Source: Prolixibacteraceae bacterium
GTDB taxonomy: Bacteria; Bacteroidota; Bacteroidia; Bacteroidales; Prolixibacteraceae
Reading direction: 5' to 3'
Length of the DNA stretch: 64,000 nucleotides
Assembly (NCBI GenBank): GCA_019720755.1
Contig: CP081303.1
Span: 2,170,001-2,234,000 of the forward strand
Shown piece by piece: positions 36,921 to 47,900 of the stretch (within the stretch, counting starts at the first letter, position 1; each line of letters begins with the position of its first letter). Made by a program: the position numbers and the translations under genes. The notes beneath the pieces were generated by a model. That model saw nothing but the letters and a program-made list of their open reading frames with translations. It made no database searches and was not told where the DNA came from.

Positions 36921-37601
36921 ATGATACAGATGAAATCAATCCACAAAATATTCCGTACTGAAGAGATCGAAACCGTAGCACTCAATAGTATTGACTTCCA
37001 TGTTACACAAGGAGAATTTGTAGCCATCATGGGTCCTTCGGGGTGTGGAAAATCTACCCTGATGAATATATTAGGACTCCTAGATAACCCTTGCGATGGG
37101 AGCTACCTGCTTAAGACAGAAGAGGTGTCTAAGCTAAACGAAAGAGAACGCACCAAACATAGAATAGGAAAGATCGGTTTTGTGTTTCAGAACTTCAATC
37201 TCATTGATGATTTGACTGTGGAAGAGAATGTAGCACTTCCATTAGAGTATCTTTCCTGTTCGAGATCCGAACGCAAACGCATGGTCTCAGAACTCTTATC
37301 TCGCATGAATATTGCCCACCGTGCCAAACACTATCCCAAACAGTTATCAGGAGGACAACAACAGCGGGTTGCGATAGCCAGAGCTGTGGTCGCTTCCCCC
37401 AACCTTATCCTTGCCGATGAGCCGACAGGAAACCTCGACTCGAAGAATGGAGAAGAGGTGATGTCACTTCTTACAGAACTTCATAAGGAGGGAACCACGG
37501 TGGTGATGGTCACCCACAACGACAGAGATGCAAGCTATGCAGATCGCGTAGTACATATGTTTGATGGAAAAGTGGTGGTAGAGAAATACAAGGAGGTGTA
37601 A
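36921..37601 (+). CDS. ABC transporter ATP-binding protein (MacB/LolD type)
   Basis: 226 residues with a full set of ABC motifs: Walker [14 protein letters not shown]-loop [13 protein letters not shown], signature [14 protein letters not shown] and Walker [17 protein letters not shown], then the H-loop VMVTHND. It is the MacB/LolD subfamily that powers mechanotransmission across a tripartite complex rather than classical substrate import. Starts 12 bp after the adaptor gene. Confidence 0.93.
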   Translation: MIQMKSIHKIFRTEEIETVALNSIDFHVTQGEFVAIMGPSGCGKSTLMNILGLLDNPCDGSYLLKTEEVSKLNERERTKHRIGKIGFVFQNFNLIDDLTVEENVALPLEYLSCSRSERKRMVSELLSRMNIAHRAKHYPKQLSGGQQQRVAIARAVVASPNLILADEPTGNLDSKNGEEVMSLLTELHKEGTTVVMVTHNDRDASYADRVVHMFDGKVVVEKYKEV

Positions 37602-37624
37602 GCCCTCCTCTGAAGACTTCGATT

Positions 37625-37844
37625 ATGAAAAGAATGATAACGCAATTTATCAAGGATTTTAAGAAAGATATACTCTCAAACAGCATAAGCATTATTGGAC
37701 TATCCATCATTCATAGATCGAGATATCACAATGATCTACCTTATCGTTGCAGGGATCGTGGTTCTGACCACATTAATAACAGTTTTATATCAGGGTATTA
37801 AAGCTTCGAAAACAAATCCGATAGAGGTATTACGTTATGAATAA
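37625..37844 (+). pseudogene. Internally deleted MacB-type permease relic
   Basis: Starts like a permease of this type (MKRMITQFIKDFKKDILSNS, then ISIIGLSI) and ends with the family C-terminus (MIYLIVAGIVVLTTLITVLY, then QGIKASKTNPIEVLRYE), but the whole middle is missing. The two ends are joined out of frame near 37705-37725. The next gene has the same N- and C-terminal patterns over 779 codons. The relic is thus what remains of a second, tandem permease after a deletion of roughly 2 kb. Confidence 0.85.
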
Positions 37845-37877
37845 CGATGGGGTTATTTCAATGAAAAAGATATTACA

Positions 37878-40217
37878 ATGACAAAAAATAAGATAAAACA
37901 TATCATACAAGACTATCAAAAAGAGTCGTTAACCAATAGCATAAATTTGCTAGGAATGGCTATAGGCTTGGCTGTGGTCATACTCATTGGCTGGTGGACC
38001 GTCATGGAGTTTAGTTTCGACCGTTTTCATGAGGACTATAAAGAGATCTACTTGGTTAAAACAGAAGGGGTGTATAACGAAAAGAGGGATGTAGACATCT
38101 CTGTACCTCCTAGTTTCTCCACAGAAGTCCCAGGAATGTATCCCAATATTAAAGCGTGTGCCACCGTCTTCAACGATGGAGACAAAATACTTGAAATAGA
38201 CAACAAACAGTTCTATCAAAATGGTATTGGGATGGTCTCCAACAATTTCTTTACATTCTTTCATTTTCCACTACTATATGGAGATCCCAAAACATGTTTA
38301 GACGACCCTAATAATATTGTGATAGATGAAGTACTTGCATTAAAGCTCTTTGGCACGAAGAATGCGGTAGGAAAAAGAATTCGTTTTCAAGGCAATACTT
38401 TTCATGTCTCAGCAGTCATGAAGGAGATGCCTGTGAATTCAAGTATTCGTTTGCATTTGGTGGGGTCAACGGACTATGTATATAAACTATATCCATGGGC
38501 TCGAACCACTTGGTCTGGATTTGATAGGTTCTACACCTTCTATAAATTTACTCCAAACACCAACAGGGAAGAACTAGCAAATAGCATTACCCAAAAGATT
38601 TATGAGAAGGAGCCCGATGATAAGAAGTACCAAGTGAAAGCCTCGTTTCAACCCATAGAAGAGATGCATCTATATGGACCTTCAGAACAATATCGTCAAC
38701 TGTTTGCAATCATGGGGGTTGCTGCGATCATCTTTATCATCTCATGCCTTAACTTTTCGAACCTCTTTATGTTTACTGCATTATCGCAACAAAAAAGCAT
38801 TGCGATACGACGTATTCATGGCGCTTCGACATTCTCTATCATCAAGCTTCTCTATCAAAAATCACTCTTTTATGTGTTCATCTCTTGTGTGGTAGGGGTT
38901 TTTATCTCCATATGGATGACCACTACCTTTAATGAATTAATGAGCACAAACCTATATTTCGATTTTGCCAATCCAATACTCTGGGGCTTTCTTTTGATCG
39001 TGATCGTAGTTGTCAGCACGCTATGTATTCTATATCCAGTATGGCAAATATTACATGGAAATGAGGTGGATCGCCTCAGAGGACAATCTACAACCATTGG
39101 AAACAAAAAGGTACAGAAGATCTTTCTCGTTTTGCAATTTACGGTATCCATCGCGCTATTATCGTTTGTGATACTGGTTCAAAAGCAGTTTGACTATCTT
39201 GATAAGAGAGAGAATGGTCTAAAAAAAGAGAATGTATTGATATTTCATGCACAAGGAGAGATTTCGAATAAGTATGAACTATTCTCTCATTTGGTGAACC
39301 CGAAGAACAGCAATACTCGTATCTGTTATTCCACAGCATCTCCGGCATCGTGGAATGATGGAGTCATGGTCTCTCCTCTCAATAAACCAGAGGAAGAGAT
39401 ACATACAGAATATGTTTGGACCTCAAAGAACTATTTTGATTTCTTTGATATCCATGTAGTTGGCGATTGCTTTAAAAATACAGGAACGGCAAATGAGTTG
39501 GTGGTATTAAATAGTACAGCTGTGAAACGATTACACCTTGTCGATCCTATTGGAAAGAAATTGAAAATAAACGACAAAACCGTAATTATCTCAGGTGTAA
39601 CAAAAGGAGTTCATCGAGATCCATACCAAACCGAAGATTATCCTATAGTCTACCGACACATTCCTGAAAAGAATATCAACACCTATGATTATATCATGGT
39701 GCGAACTAAAGATGAAAAAAAGGCAAGTATACAATGGGTAGAAAAACAGTGGCAAGAGATTAATCCAAATATCCCATTCCGATATCAATTTATATCAGAG
39801 GCCTTTAAATCCAAATATTCGCATCTAAATAATCTAACTAAATTGATCAATACACTGATGGTCATTGCCCTTATCATCTCCCTGATTGGAATGTTTGCTA
39901 TTGCAAACTTTACCATTCAGAGTAGAACCAAAGAATTTGCGATACGTCGTGTCAATGGAGCCTCAACAGAAAAGATATTTGTATCGCAGGTGATCGACTT
40001 TATGATTCCTATATTTGGATCTTATCTGCTCTCGATCCCTCTATTTCTCTATTTTGGAGAGCTGTTTCTATCTCTATTTGCATTTAAAGTATCTATCGGA
40101 GTAGCAAACTATCTTATTCCTTTCATTGCAGTATTGATCGTTTCATTTATAGCTGTGTTGTTCCAATGTATCAAAGCATCGAGAACAAATCCTATCGAAG
40201 TACTTCGACATGAGTAA
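37878..40217 (+). CDS. FtsX/MacB-type ABC transporter permease
   Basis: 779 residues. An N-terminal membrane helix (around residues 22-42) is followed by a MacB-type periplasmic domain, three FtsX helices, a second helix plus periplasmic domain, and three more FtsX helices. The terminal motif IKASRTNPIEVLRHE is typical of Bacteroidota MacB-type permeases. It partners the ATPase, adaptor and TolC-like proteins encoded upstream. Substrate unknown: antimicrobial peptides, lipoproteins or toxins are all possible for the family. No two-component system adjoins the operon. Confidence 0.9.
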   Translation: MTKNKIKHIIQDYQKESLTNSINLLGMAIGLAVVILIGWWTVMEFSFDRFHEDYKEIYLVKTEGVYNEKRDVDISVPPSFSTEVPGMYPNIKACATVFNDGDKILEIDNKQFYQNGIGMVSNNFFTFFHFPLLYGDPKTCLDDPNNIVIDEVLALKLFGTKNAVGKRIRFQGNTFHVSAVMKEMPVNSSIRLHLVGSTDYVYKLYPWARTTWSGFDRFYTFYKFTPNTNREELANSITQKIYEKEPDDKKYQVKASFQPIEEMHLYGPSEQYRQLFAIMGVAAIIFIISCLNFSNLFMFTALSQQKSIAIRRIHGASTFSIIKLLYQKSLFYVFISCVVGVFISIWMTTTFNELMSTNLYFDFANPILWGFLLIVIVVVSTLCILYPVWQILHGNEVDRLRGQSTTIGNKKVQKIFLVLQFTVSIALLSFVILVQKQFDYLDKRENGLKKENVLIFHAQGEISNKYELFSHLVNPKNSNTRICYSTASPASWNDGVMVSPLNKPEEEIHTEYVWTSKNYFDFFDIHVVGDCFKNTGTANELVVLNSTAVKRLHLVDPIGKKLKINDKTVIISGVTKGVHRDPYQTEDYPIVYRHIPEKNINTYDYIMVRTKDEKKASIQWVEKQWQEINPNIPFRYQFISEAFKSKYSHLNNLTKLINTLMVIALIISLIGMFAIANFTIQSRTKEFAIRRVNGASTEKIFVSQVIDFMIPIFGSYLLSIPLFLYFGELFLSLFAFKVSIGVANYLIPFIAVLIVSFIAVLFQCIKASRTNPIEVLRHE

Positions 40218-40396
40218 TGCAAGTATAGAGCTCACTGATGGCAAACCATTCTGTTAGTCATCAGTGAGCGCTATAACTTCTCTTTTTTATGTAACCATCG
40301 CATCCTTTGACACTTTCCCTTTATCACTCCATTATACGATCATTTCGCCACTAATACTTTTATTGAAAACCGTCGTTTTGTGGATAGAAGCATAGA

Positions 40397-41053
40397 TTAC
40401 TCTTCTACTGGAAGCATACAGTACTCTTTGACACACTCTTCTAAAGGTATCTTTTTGACAAGCAGTCCATTAAGAGTATCCTCATAAGCATCCAACTCCA
40501 ATATAATGTCATTTTTAAATTGTTTTACAAAGCTCTCTATGATCTTCATATGTTGGTTGTTCTCATATTCATTGGTGTAAATCCGCTCTAAGAGATATTC
40601 ATAATATTCTATTACATTATACTCTTCGTCATTGTAACTTCCATCATATCTCACCTCTATATAAAGAAAATTGGCTTGATGACTACTATCGCCCAAACTA
40701 CTATTGCCCAGACTACTATAGTTGCGAACCTCTATCACATCCATATCTATACCCCAACGATACGAGAGCCCTGAGTCTCCCCTATAAGAATTCAGCTTAT
40801 CACTTGCTTCTTTCACTTTGAGAGCCATGACCATGGGCACAAGCATGAACAGCATAATTCCCATAAGAATGAAATCATTGGGAATCTTTCTCAGAGTATT
40901 ATCGAAGTATATCATGGCAATGATAAATAGAAATATTCCTGAGAATATGAATATTCCCACAAAACACCCTTTACGATTGACCTTCTCTAAGAGTTCTAGT
41001 CGACGCTCTTCTGAAGAAGCTCTAAGTTCTTCTTTTTCGCTCTCTGTCAACAT
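40397..41053 (-). CDS. Membrane protein of unknown function, paralogue 1
   Basis: 218 residues. A charged N-terminal helix (MLTESEKEELRASSEERRLE) is followed by two membrane helices near residues 30-75 and a soluble C-terminal domain. The domain contains NEYENNQHMKIIESFVKQF and KKIPLEECVKEYCMLP, shared with the gene at 41319. I do not recognise the family. The two genes are clearly paralogous by duplication. A cytosolic C-terminal domain is likely from the charge pattern. Confidence 0.65.
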   Translation of the reverse strand: MLTESEKEELRASSEERRLELLEKVNRKGCFVGIFIFSGIFLFIIAMIYFDNTLRKIPNDFILMGIMLFMLVPMVMALKVKEASDKLNSYRGDSGLSYRWGIDMDVIEVRNYSSLGNSSLGDSSHQANFLYIEVRYDGSYNDEEYNVIEYYEYLLERIYTNEYENNQHMKIIESFVKQFKNDIILELDAYEDTLNGLLVKKIPLEECVKEYCMLPVEE

Positions 41054-41318
41054 ATATCATTATTCGTTTAGTTAGAAAAAACAAAATTATCTATTGGTAT
41101 TGTATAGGCTTATCGAAATATTACGGGAGCATTACAACAATTATCGTTTTACATTGATGTTTCAAAACAAATCCGATTGATGGGATACAACATGAAATGC
41201 AGAAGTATTAAAAACGAATGTGGGCAAACAGTACGGATCTACTATAAAATCAATAGAATAGGATGAATGCTCTAATACGATAGCATAAAAGACGGGACTT
41301 TCATTCTATTTTAAAGCG

Positions 41319-41945
41319 TCATAATCGTTTTTTAAAAGGTAGTTTACAGTATTTTTTTACACACCATTCTAAGGGAATTTTTTTTACTTTTACCTGAATT
41401 ACTGAATCATGATAAATATTCACTTTCAAGATGGCTTGACTTCTAAATTGGGTTAAAAAACGCTCTATGGTCTCTAGATGTTGGTTATTCTGAAATTCAT
41501 TGGGATAAATCTGCTCAAAAGCATATTCATAATCTTTAGCCCTTCGGTCTAAGCTATAAAGCTTCACATAAAGAAAATTGGATTTGTTGCTGTTGTTCTC
41601 TTTCCTGCTATAATTACAAACACTAAACTCATCGGCATGGTCTAACGAGATATATCTAACTGCCGAATATCCTTGACCAGATTTTGCTTCTTCCTTCACT
41701 TTTAGAGCAGGATACATCATACACACGAAGCTCACAATAAATAGAGGGCATAACAAAGTTTCTACCCAAGAGGGAAGACTTTTCAGAAAATCAACGGAAT
41801 GAATCGCTCCTGATATCAATATAAAGAACCCAAAGATAAAATATATCGTCAGAAAGAATACTTTTCTATTTGCCATCTTTAAGTTCTTTAATCGCTTCTC
41901 GACCGACTCTGGACTCAGTTCTTCCATTTCACTCTCTGTCAGCAT
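41319..41945 (-). CDS. Membrane protein of unknown function, paralogue 2
   Basis: 208 residues with the same plan as the gene at 40397: MLTESEMEELSPESVEKRLK, two membrane helices, then NEFQNNQHLETIERFLTQF and KKIPLEWCVKKYCKLP. Similarity is strongest in the C-terminal 70 residues. It ends in KKRL. Starts 10 bp after the stop of the lipoprotein gene at 41956, so the two probably form one transcript. Function unknown. Confidence 0.65.
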   Translation of the reverse strand: MLTESEMEELSPESVEKRLKNLKMANRKVFFLTIYFIFGFFILISGAIHSVDFLKSLPSWVETLLCPLFIVSFVCMMYPALKVKEEAKSGQGYSAVRYISLDHADEFSVCNYSRKENNSNKSNFLYVKLYSLDRRAKDYEYAFEQIYPNEFQNNQHLETIERFLTQFRSQAILKVNIYHDSVIQVKVKKIPLEWCVKKYCKLPFKKRL

Positions 41946-41955
41946 AATATAGAGA

Positions 41956-42783
41956 TTAATGTTTATACTTTGTTTCTGTTTTTAAATACTTAATGTAAAA
42001 AGCGTTCGAAGCGATATCTTTGAAGTGAGGCATCTTATACATACTTTTTTCGCCACAATATTCTTCATATTCCATTTCAAACACATCCGGCTTAGGTAAG
42101 TTTACGATCTCCTCCACATAAAAGTTGTTATTCAATCTTATTGGAGTTTTAGAGTCTTCAATATAATATTGAAATCTATTTTCAAAAACAATAGGGCTGT
42201 TATCGGCATCAAAAGAGAGTGCTTTTACTTTATTATGAGAAGGGAATTGCATCAATTCACAATCTCTGAAAGTGGTATTTCGTAGTGTAAATTCTGAAAT
42301 AGTTCTACTCGTGTTTGAAGGAATACATAATATGTCAGTTTCTTTATATACTATTAAGGAAGAAGAGCCCTTAAGAACACTTGTACTGTTTGTTAGTATC
42401 ATCATATCTGATTGCTTTGTTTCAGGTACATAGGAGTTCTTATAGTTCGCAACACTTTTCTTGGAAGAAACATGCGTATTGGCATAGCAGTAAGACCTAT
42501 TTTGATAATAATCGTAAGCTTTTCCATTCAATACAAAAAAACATTTTGACTTATCAAGATAGATGTCCTTATCCGTTTTATTAAATATCTCAAATAACAC
42601 TCTACCTCCTTCTGACCAAAGATCATAACGAACAATACAATTTTCGTCTTCAAATACAAGATCCTTTTCATCATTAGAATTAGAGGTTGTCGCTTTTACT
42701 TTATATAGTTGATAGAACTCTTTATTACATGAAGTGAAGGTTAGGGATATAATCATGGCTAACACAATACTGTATTTCATCAT
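41956..42783 (-). CDS. Lipoprotein of unknown function
   Basis: 275 residues. A signal peptide ends in the lipobox LTFTSC (Cys19), so the protein is probably tethered to a membrane. The mature part is beta-rich with several cysteines and no domain I can name. In-frame ATGs at 42783 and 42780 both fit. Co-directional with the two paralogous membrane proteins downstream, 10 bp apart from the nearer one. Confidence 0.7.
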   Translation of the reverse strand: MMKYSIVLAMIISLTFTSCNKEFYQLYKVKATTSNSNDEKDLVFEDENCIVRYDLWSEGGRVLFEIFNKTDKDIYLDKSKCFFVLNGKAYDYYQNRSYCYANTHVSSKKSVANYKNSYVPETKQSDMMILTNSTSVLKGSSSLIVYKETDILCIPSNTSRTISEFTLRNTTFRDCELMQFPSHNKVKALSFDADNSPIVFENRFQYYIEDSKTPIRLNNNFYVEEIVNLPKPDVFEMEYEEYCGEKSMYKMPHFKDIASNAFYIKYLKTETKYKH

Positions 42784-42896
42784 CGCTAGTTATATTTTAT
42801 TGGTTCTTTCTTATTTGAAAAAGATATTGGATCTTACTATGTAAGAGTTATAAATGACCCAATCTTCATAGGACAACATTCTCTATTAAATAAAAA

Positions 42897-42923
42897 ATGC
42901 AAGAAGGTCATTCCCTCTTGCAT
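42897..42923 (-). terminator. Terminator after the 413-residue lipoprotein gene
   Basis: ATGCAAGA pairs with TCTTGCAT, with two further G-C pairs inside. On the minus strand it is followed by a T-rich run (TTTTTTATTT). It lies 15 bp after the stop codon. Confidence 0.8.
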
Positions 42924-42937
42924 TCCATAACTTCTTA

Positions 42938-44179
42938 TTAAGAAGGAAAACTTACGCTTAGGATATCCCCACAACGAACACTCCTAGAATAGGACTCTTT
43001 GGTTGGAAAAAAGAGGTAACCACTGATCTGTTTGATTTCGATCTTCACCTTTCCAAATGGGACATTGATCATCATTTTTTGTTTGCCACCAACTCTATAG
43101 CTTATTTTATTTCCATTAGAATCCGTAACTGTTGCAGTATAGGGGTTAGAAGAAGTACAATTAAGCACCAAGTTCTTCTTAAAAGAGATAGTCTGCTTTT
43201 TGGTTTCAGTTCCATCGATCTTTATCACATATACTGACTCTTCAGGAGTAACACACCCTTCTCCTTTGACTGCTGTTAGAATGTATTCTCCTGGTTCTAT
43301 TGCATCAAATAATACTTCATTGCTCGTCGACACTTTTTTATTGATATCTTTTGCCATTAAAGTTTTTAATGTAAACTGAATAGACTCAGGATAATTTGTA
43401 TCTAAATATAGTTTCAGTTTTCCTAACTGTTGCTTGATTTCAGCTTGCTGTTTCTCTCCATTTAGCACTAATGCTGCGGACTCGTAGATACATTTATCAC
43501 CCAATGTAGCTACAACATCTTTGTATATCGCAACAAATATATATTCGTTGGAAATGGAGATCGATAGATCTTTAAACAGAGCATGCCCTTGTGCATCTGT
43601 TTTTGCGGTAGGGAAAGCACTTAAAATACTTGTTCCCATACTAGCAAGCAGTTCGTCTGTGGATTTCCACAGCCATTTATTAATAGCATATACAGCGATA
43701 CCAGCAGCAGGTTTTTCTCCTTTAAGAACCGTAATCGTCACATCATAGACCTTCTCTTTTGGTAATTGGATGACTAGGTTATCATCTTGTTTGCCAATAC
43801 TTACTGTTTGATCCGCTTCTTTGATGATATTGTAAATCTCATTCTCCTTGTGATGTACACTAAGATAAACCGTTTTGTCCGTATAATCTGAAACATCCAA
43901 TGTTAAATTTCCATTTACATCCACAGGCTTTATAAACTCATAGATTTTCCCATTCTTTTGCTTTCTAAGCGAAATATAGATATTAGAATAACTACTTCGA
44001 CCGCTCAAAGCAATACTCAATTTAACCTTTGTTTTAGGCTTACTTGTAGGAGAAACAGGCGTTACAGTTGTAGTCGTTGTAGTAGAAGATGAAGAAGATT
44101 GTTTGGTTACTACAAGTCCGTCGTCTTTGCCGCATGAGAAACTTAGCAATACAGCAAGTAAAAGAATAATTTTTTTCAT
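42938..44179 (-). CDS. Surface lipoprotein with Ser/Thr linker
   Basis: 413 residues. Signal peptide with lipobox LLSFSC (Cys16) followed by GKDDG; the acidic residues after the Cys resemble a lipoprotein export signal for the cell surface. Residues about 27-47 are a Ser/Thr-rich linker. The rest consists of beta-strand repeats with carboxypeptidase-regulatory/SpaA-like looks (VYDVTITVLKGEKPAAGIAV, LVLNCTSSNPYTATVTDSNG). Probable surface adhesin or structural protein; role unknown. Monocistronic, with its own terminator. Confidence 0.7.
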   Translation of the reverse strand: MKKIILLLAVLLSFSCGKDDGLVVTKQSSSSSTTTTTTVTPVSPTSKPKTKVKLSIALSGRSSYSNIYISLRKQKNGKIYEFIKPVDVNGNLTLDVSDYTDKTVYLSVHHKENEIYNIIKEADQTVSIGKQDDNLVIQLPKEKVYDVTITVLKGEKPAAGIAVYAINKWLWKSTDELLASMGTSILSAFPTAKTDAQGHALFKDLSISISNEYIFVAIYKDVVATLGDKCIYESAALVLNGEKQQAEIKQQLGKLKLYLDTNYPESIQFTLKTLMAKDINKKVSTSNEVLFDAIEPGEYILTAVKGEGCVTPEESVYVIKIDGTETKKQTISFKKNLVLNCTSSNPYTATVTDSNGNKISYRVGGKQKMMINVPFGKVKIEIKQISGYLFFPTKESYSRSVRCGDILSVSFPS

Positions 44180-44536
44180 ATCATTTTAGAAATTAAAGGT
44201 ACTACCCCCCTATCCCCATCGTCCTATCGTCACTGCAATAGAGAGTTATCCTCTCATTTACAATAAGAATAGAATATTGATTACATGACAAGTAGGCTAG
44301 ACTATAAAAAGGAGTACAAATGTACATATTATATGTAAAACACAAGCAGAAATAATAAACCTATTTTAAAATATAATATAAAATATTCACTATCACTAAA
44401 GATAAAGTATAACGCTTTGTCCCCATCAGTACAAGAACTAGTAAAACACCTCATTTAATTAAACGATAGAGAATCGAGATTCAGGAAAATATTATTTATC
44501 TACCAAACCTAAAGAATCTTGTAACTTAACGTGGTT
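44180..44536. other. Intergenic region, divergent promoters expected
   Basis: AT-rich DNA between the minus-strand lipoprotein gene and the giant plus-strand gene. No gene is supported. The stretch to 44960 includes an IS30 remnant (44537-44665) and presumably both promoters. A TAATTTTTG motif at 44891-44899, about 60 bp before the giant gene, partly fits the Bacteroidota -7 box, but no matching -33 box is clear. Confidence 0.45.
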
Positions 44537-44665
44537 TCAAGCGACAAATGCAACTATTCTATCCAAATTTAACTTTTTATAGACCTCAATAGGCTTATTG
44601 TATTTTAGTTTTTTTCGAGGTCTATCGTGGATTCAAGTCATAAATGCAACGATATATTCTAAGTA
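44537..44665 (-). pseudogene. IS30-type transposase C-terminal remnants
   Basis: Read on the minus strand, 44537-44624 encodes RPRKKLKYNKPIEVYKKLNL, then DRIVAFVA and a stop: the C-terminus of an IS30-family transposase. Just before it the sequence GTTGCATTTATGACTTGAATC (about 44632-44652) looks like a second copy of the same gene end (VAFMT and stop). Only these tails remain, so they are old remnants. Confidence 0.65.
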
Positions 44666-44960
44666 GGAGTATCTAAGAAAATCTCAATCTCCAGAAAGAT
44701 TATGCTAAAAATAAAAGCAATGCATCAAAATATATACGCAAAAGATGGATGAACCTCAAATAATAAAAGAAAGTATTTCTACTCATCATAATATTTGAAA
44801 CTCATTATATCATGTACCGTAATTGTACCTTTTCTCAGAAGCATAAATTCATTATAACATATTATCTTTAATGATAATTAAGTGTTCTTGTAATTTTTGT
44901 ATTTAGACGACATAATAAACATAAGAATACCATTAATCATTAAAAACCAAAAGGACAAAC

Positions 44961-47900
44961 ATGAAACAAAATCTACTATTATTTTTAACCCTATGGTGTA
45001 TGCTCTGTAGTGCATTAACATCGAGAGCACAGGTCCCTGCATTCTCTACAAATCCCACTTGTTTGGATGTTGATTATGCGAATGATAAATTAACAATAGA
45101 TGTACGTGCGGTGAGTAATGTGGGAGACGACGAAGTGTTAGACTATCTAGCACTCTATTGTGATGGAAAGCAAATACTTAAGCTTCGTCATTTTGGTGAC
45201 ATGGAATACTATGAAACTAATCCTCTATTTAAGTATAATAGAGTTACATATATAGATGCTTACGGTGGAGGTAAATTGGGCTATAATGAACAACGAGGAT
45301 TTTTTCTTCTTCAGAAAGGAGACCAATGGGCTTCATCTAAATTAGATTGGGAATCAGTGGGCTTTACCTCTAGAAATGTAGAAGGCAAATCTGGAGATGG
45401 AAAATCCAATGATGAGATTAATATAAAAATATCCCTGCCTAAAAGCTTCATTCCTAAAGAATGGAGAGGTAAAAAGAAATCGTTTTCTGTCTCTTGGCGT
45501 TGGTTGGAGTATGATTCGAACGGAATCAATGAATATATTTATACACCAAGTAAAGGAGGTGCAAATAAAGAGACTAAAAACATCTCTTTTCCATCCTTCG
45601 AACATCCATACCCCGCCGTCCAAAGTGAAGAGGATATTGTGGACAACTTTATTGAGAAAGAGAGCATCTCTGAAGATGGGAAAAATTTGCTTTTTGATAT
45701 CCTTGTTTTAAATAAAAACATAGAAAATAGCAACACGAATGATGTTGTGCTACAGAACACTAAAGTTGTAGTAGATGAACATGAATTGTTTAAACTCTCT
45801 AAGACCAAAACATACACAAAAGGACTGACTTTCAAGAACAATATCTCTTCCAATGCGAAAGAAGTATATGTAAATACCAAGATTGGATTCCTGGAAGACA
45901 GTTGTACATTCAAACTTTCAAGTGGAAATTCTGAGGTAAAGATAGTAAAAGTCGAGAAGCAAGTAGTTGATCCGTATCTAGATCGTTTGAGAGTTACAGT
46001 ATCTGTACCCATATCATCGCTTGATAATAATATACGAGGTAAAGAATCGACCATTAAAGCAATTTCTAAGATTCAAAGATATGATACAAAATGGTACGAC
46101 AATGAACTTCTTTACAAAGATGTAGACGTAGAGAACACCAACTATTATATTCCTCATAATGTGGACCTATTCAAAGATTTGACATACTCTTTAAATAAGG
46201 ATAAAGGAGAGATTGTGATCAACTTATTTGAAAAAGACTCCTTAAACTCAAGCATGTATGCTCAATATGCTGATATGACAATCTCTTTAGGTCTCAATAA
46301 TAAGATGAAGGAGTTCAAGATAAATACATCCCAAAAGAATGATACGATTAAGATTAGACGAATCATAGAAAACCATAGAACTAGACTTTCCGCAACGATA
46401 GCTTATATAGATACCACATGGTGGGGTAAAGATATAGATCTCCATATAAAAGGAAATTTTCAGTATAAAGTGAAAGAAAATTCGGCGGGGTCTTTTCAAG
46501 TAGATCACATGATTCATGGTTTTCATATTGCTCCATTAAAACTATATGTTCACAATATTCAAGCATATCGCAACTGTGCTACAGGAAACAACGATATTTT
46601 CATCGGATGGGGTAATGTTGAAGCCAATAACGGAGCTATAAATGTTGATATTACACAGATAGACAAAGATGACAAACCTATAGAAGAGGAAGTTACGAAC
46701 ATTTCGGATGCGAATTACACTAAATCAACCATATTAAAGGGGGTCTCTTTTAATAGCGACAATGAAGCATATTTTAAAATTGATTTTAAATTAAAACAGA
46801 ATGCAACATCTCCTCCATATATTGTTTCGTTCAAGAAGACTGTAAAGATGGTTTTTGATCCTAAAATTTGGGGAGTGGACAAATACTTTGAAGCATCTAA
46901 AGGGAGTAGTAGAGAGAATGTAAGACTTTCTTGGAGATATGATAAGAGCTCTATCAAAAACTTTCAAATTGTACGTATTAACCCTACAAACAATAACGAA
47001 AAGAAAACTTTTGATTTAATAGATAGCAATGCTCGTAGCTTTGTAGATAATACTGCCCAACCAGGAACGTTTTATAAATATCTGATCTTTGGTCTATCTG
47101 CTTGTAATGATATGACAGACACGCTTTCTTCGATTGGATATAGATCTGTGAAAGGCTATATTTCAGGTACATTATCTTATGACTCTGGTGCACCGGTTGA
47201 AAATGTAAGTGTTTTGGTGACACAAGAATCTAAGCTTATCTCTTATGGATTGAAAAGAGTGGCTTCATCAAATGTTGGAGAGAATCCATCTGTAAATACA
47301 GAAGAGCTGTCAGAAGAAGAGAATGGCTCCCTTTTTTCAACCAATTTTAATGCTTCAAATTTCACTTTATCTCCTGAAGATAATACAGAGAATATTAATG
47401 AGGAAAAAGGGATAAATAGTTTTTCTGTCGGAATGTGGTATAAGGTTTCTAGTTATTCTAATAATACGATACACTTCTTTGGATTCTCAACAGAAAATTC
47501 TGAGAATATCTTTTCATTGAACTATAAAGATGGATTTAAATGTATTATTGGAAGTCAAAAGAATTCAGTCGATATTATTTCCAATAGTTCTCTCTCTCTA
47601 GTTACAGGAGAATACAAACAACTGTTTTTTGTATATGATGCCTCGATCAAAACATCATCTATCTATCAGGATGGTGTAAAAGTTGCTAGTCTCGAAAAAG
47701 AATTGACAATCCCAAGTTACTATCGCTCTATTCATGCCTCTTTTGCGGACAATATTGAAGGGGTTGATGAAGTTTCGGTTTGGAAAAAAGCGATATCTGA
47801 AGATTGGATACATCAAAACTACAATAGATATCTTATTGGCAACGAAGAGAGTCTTATAGCATATTATCCTTTTAGCGAAGGGGTTGCATCTATAAATGGT

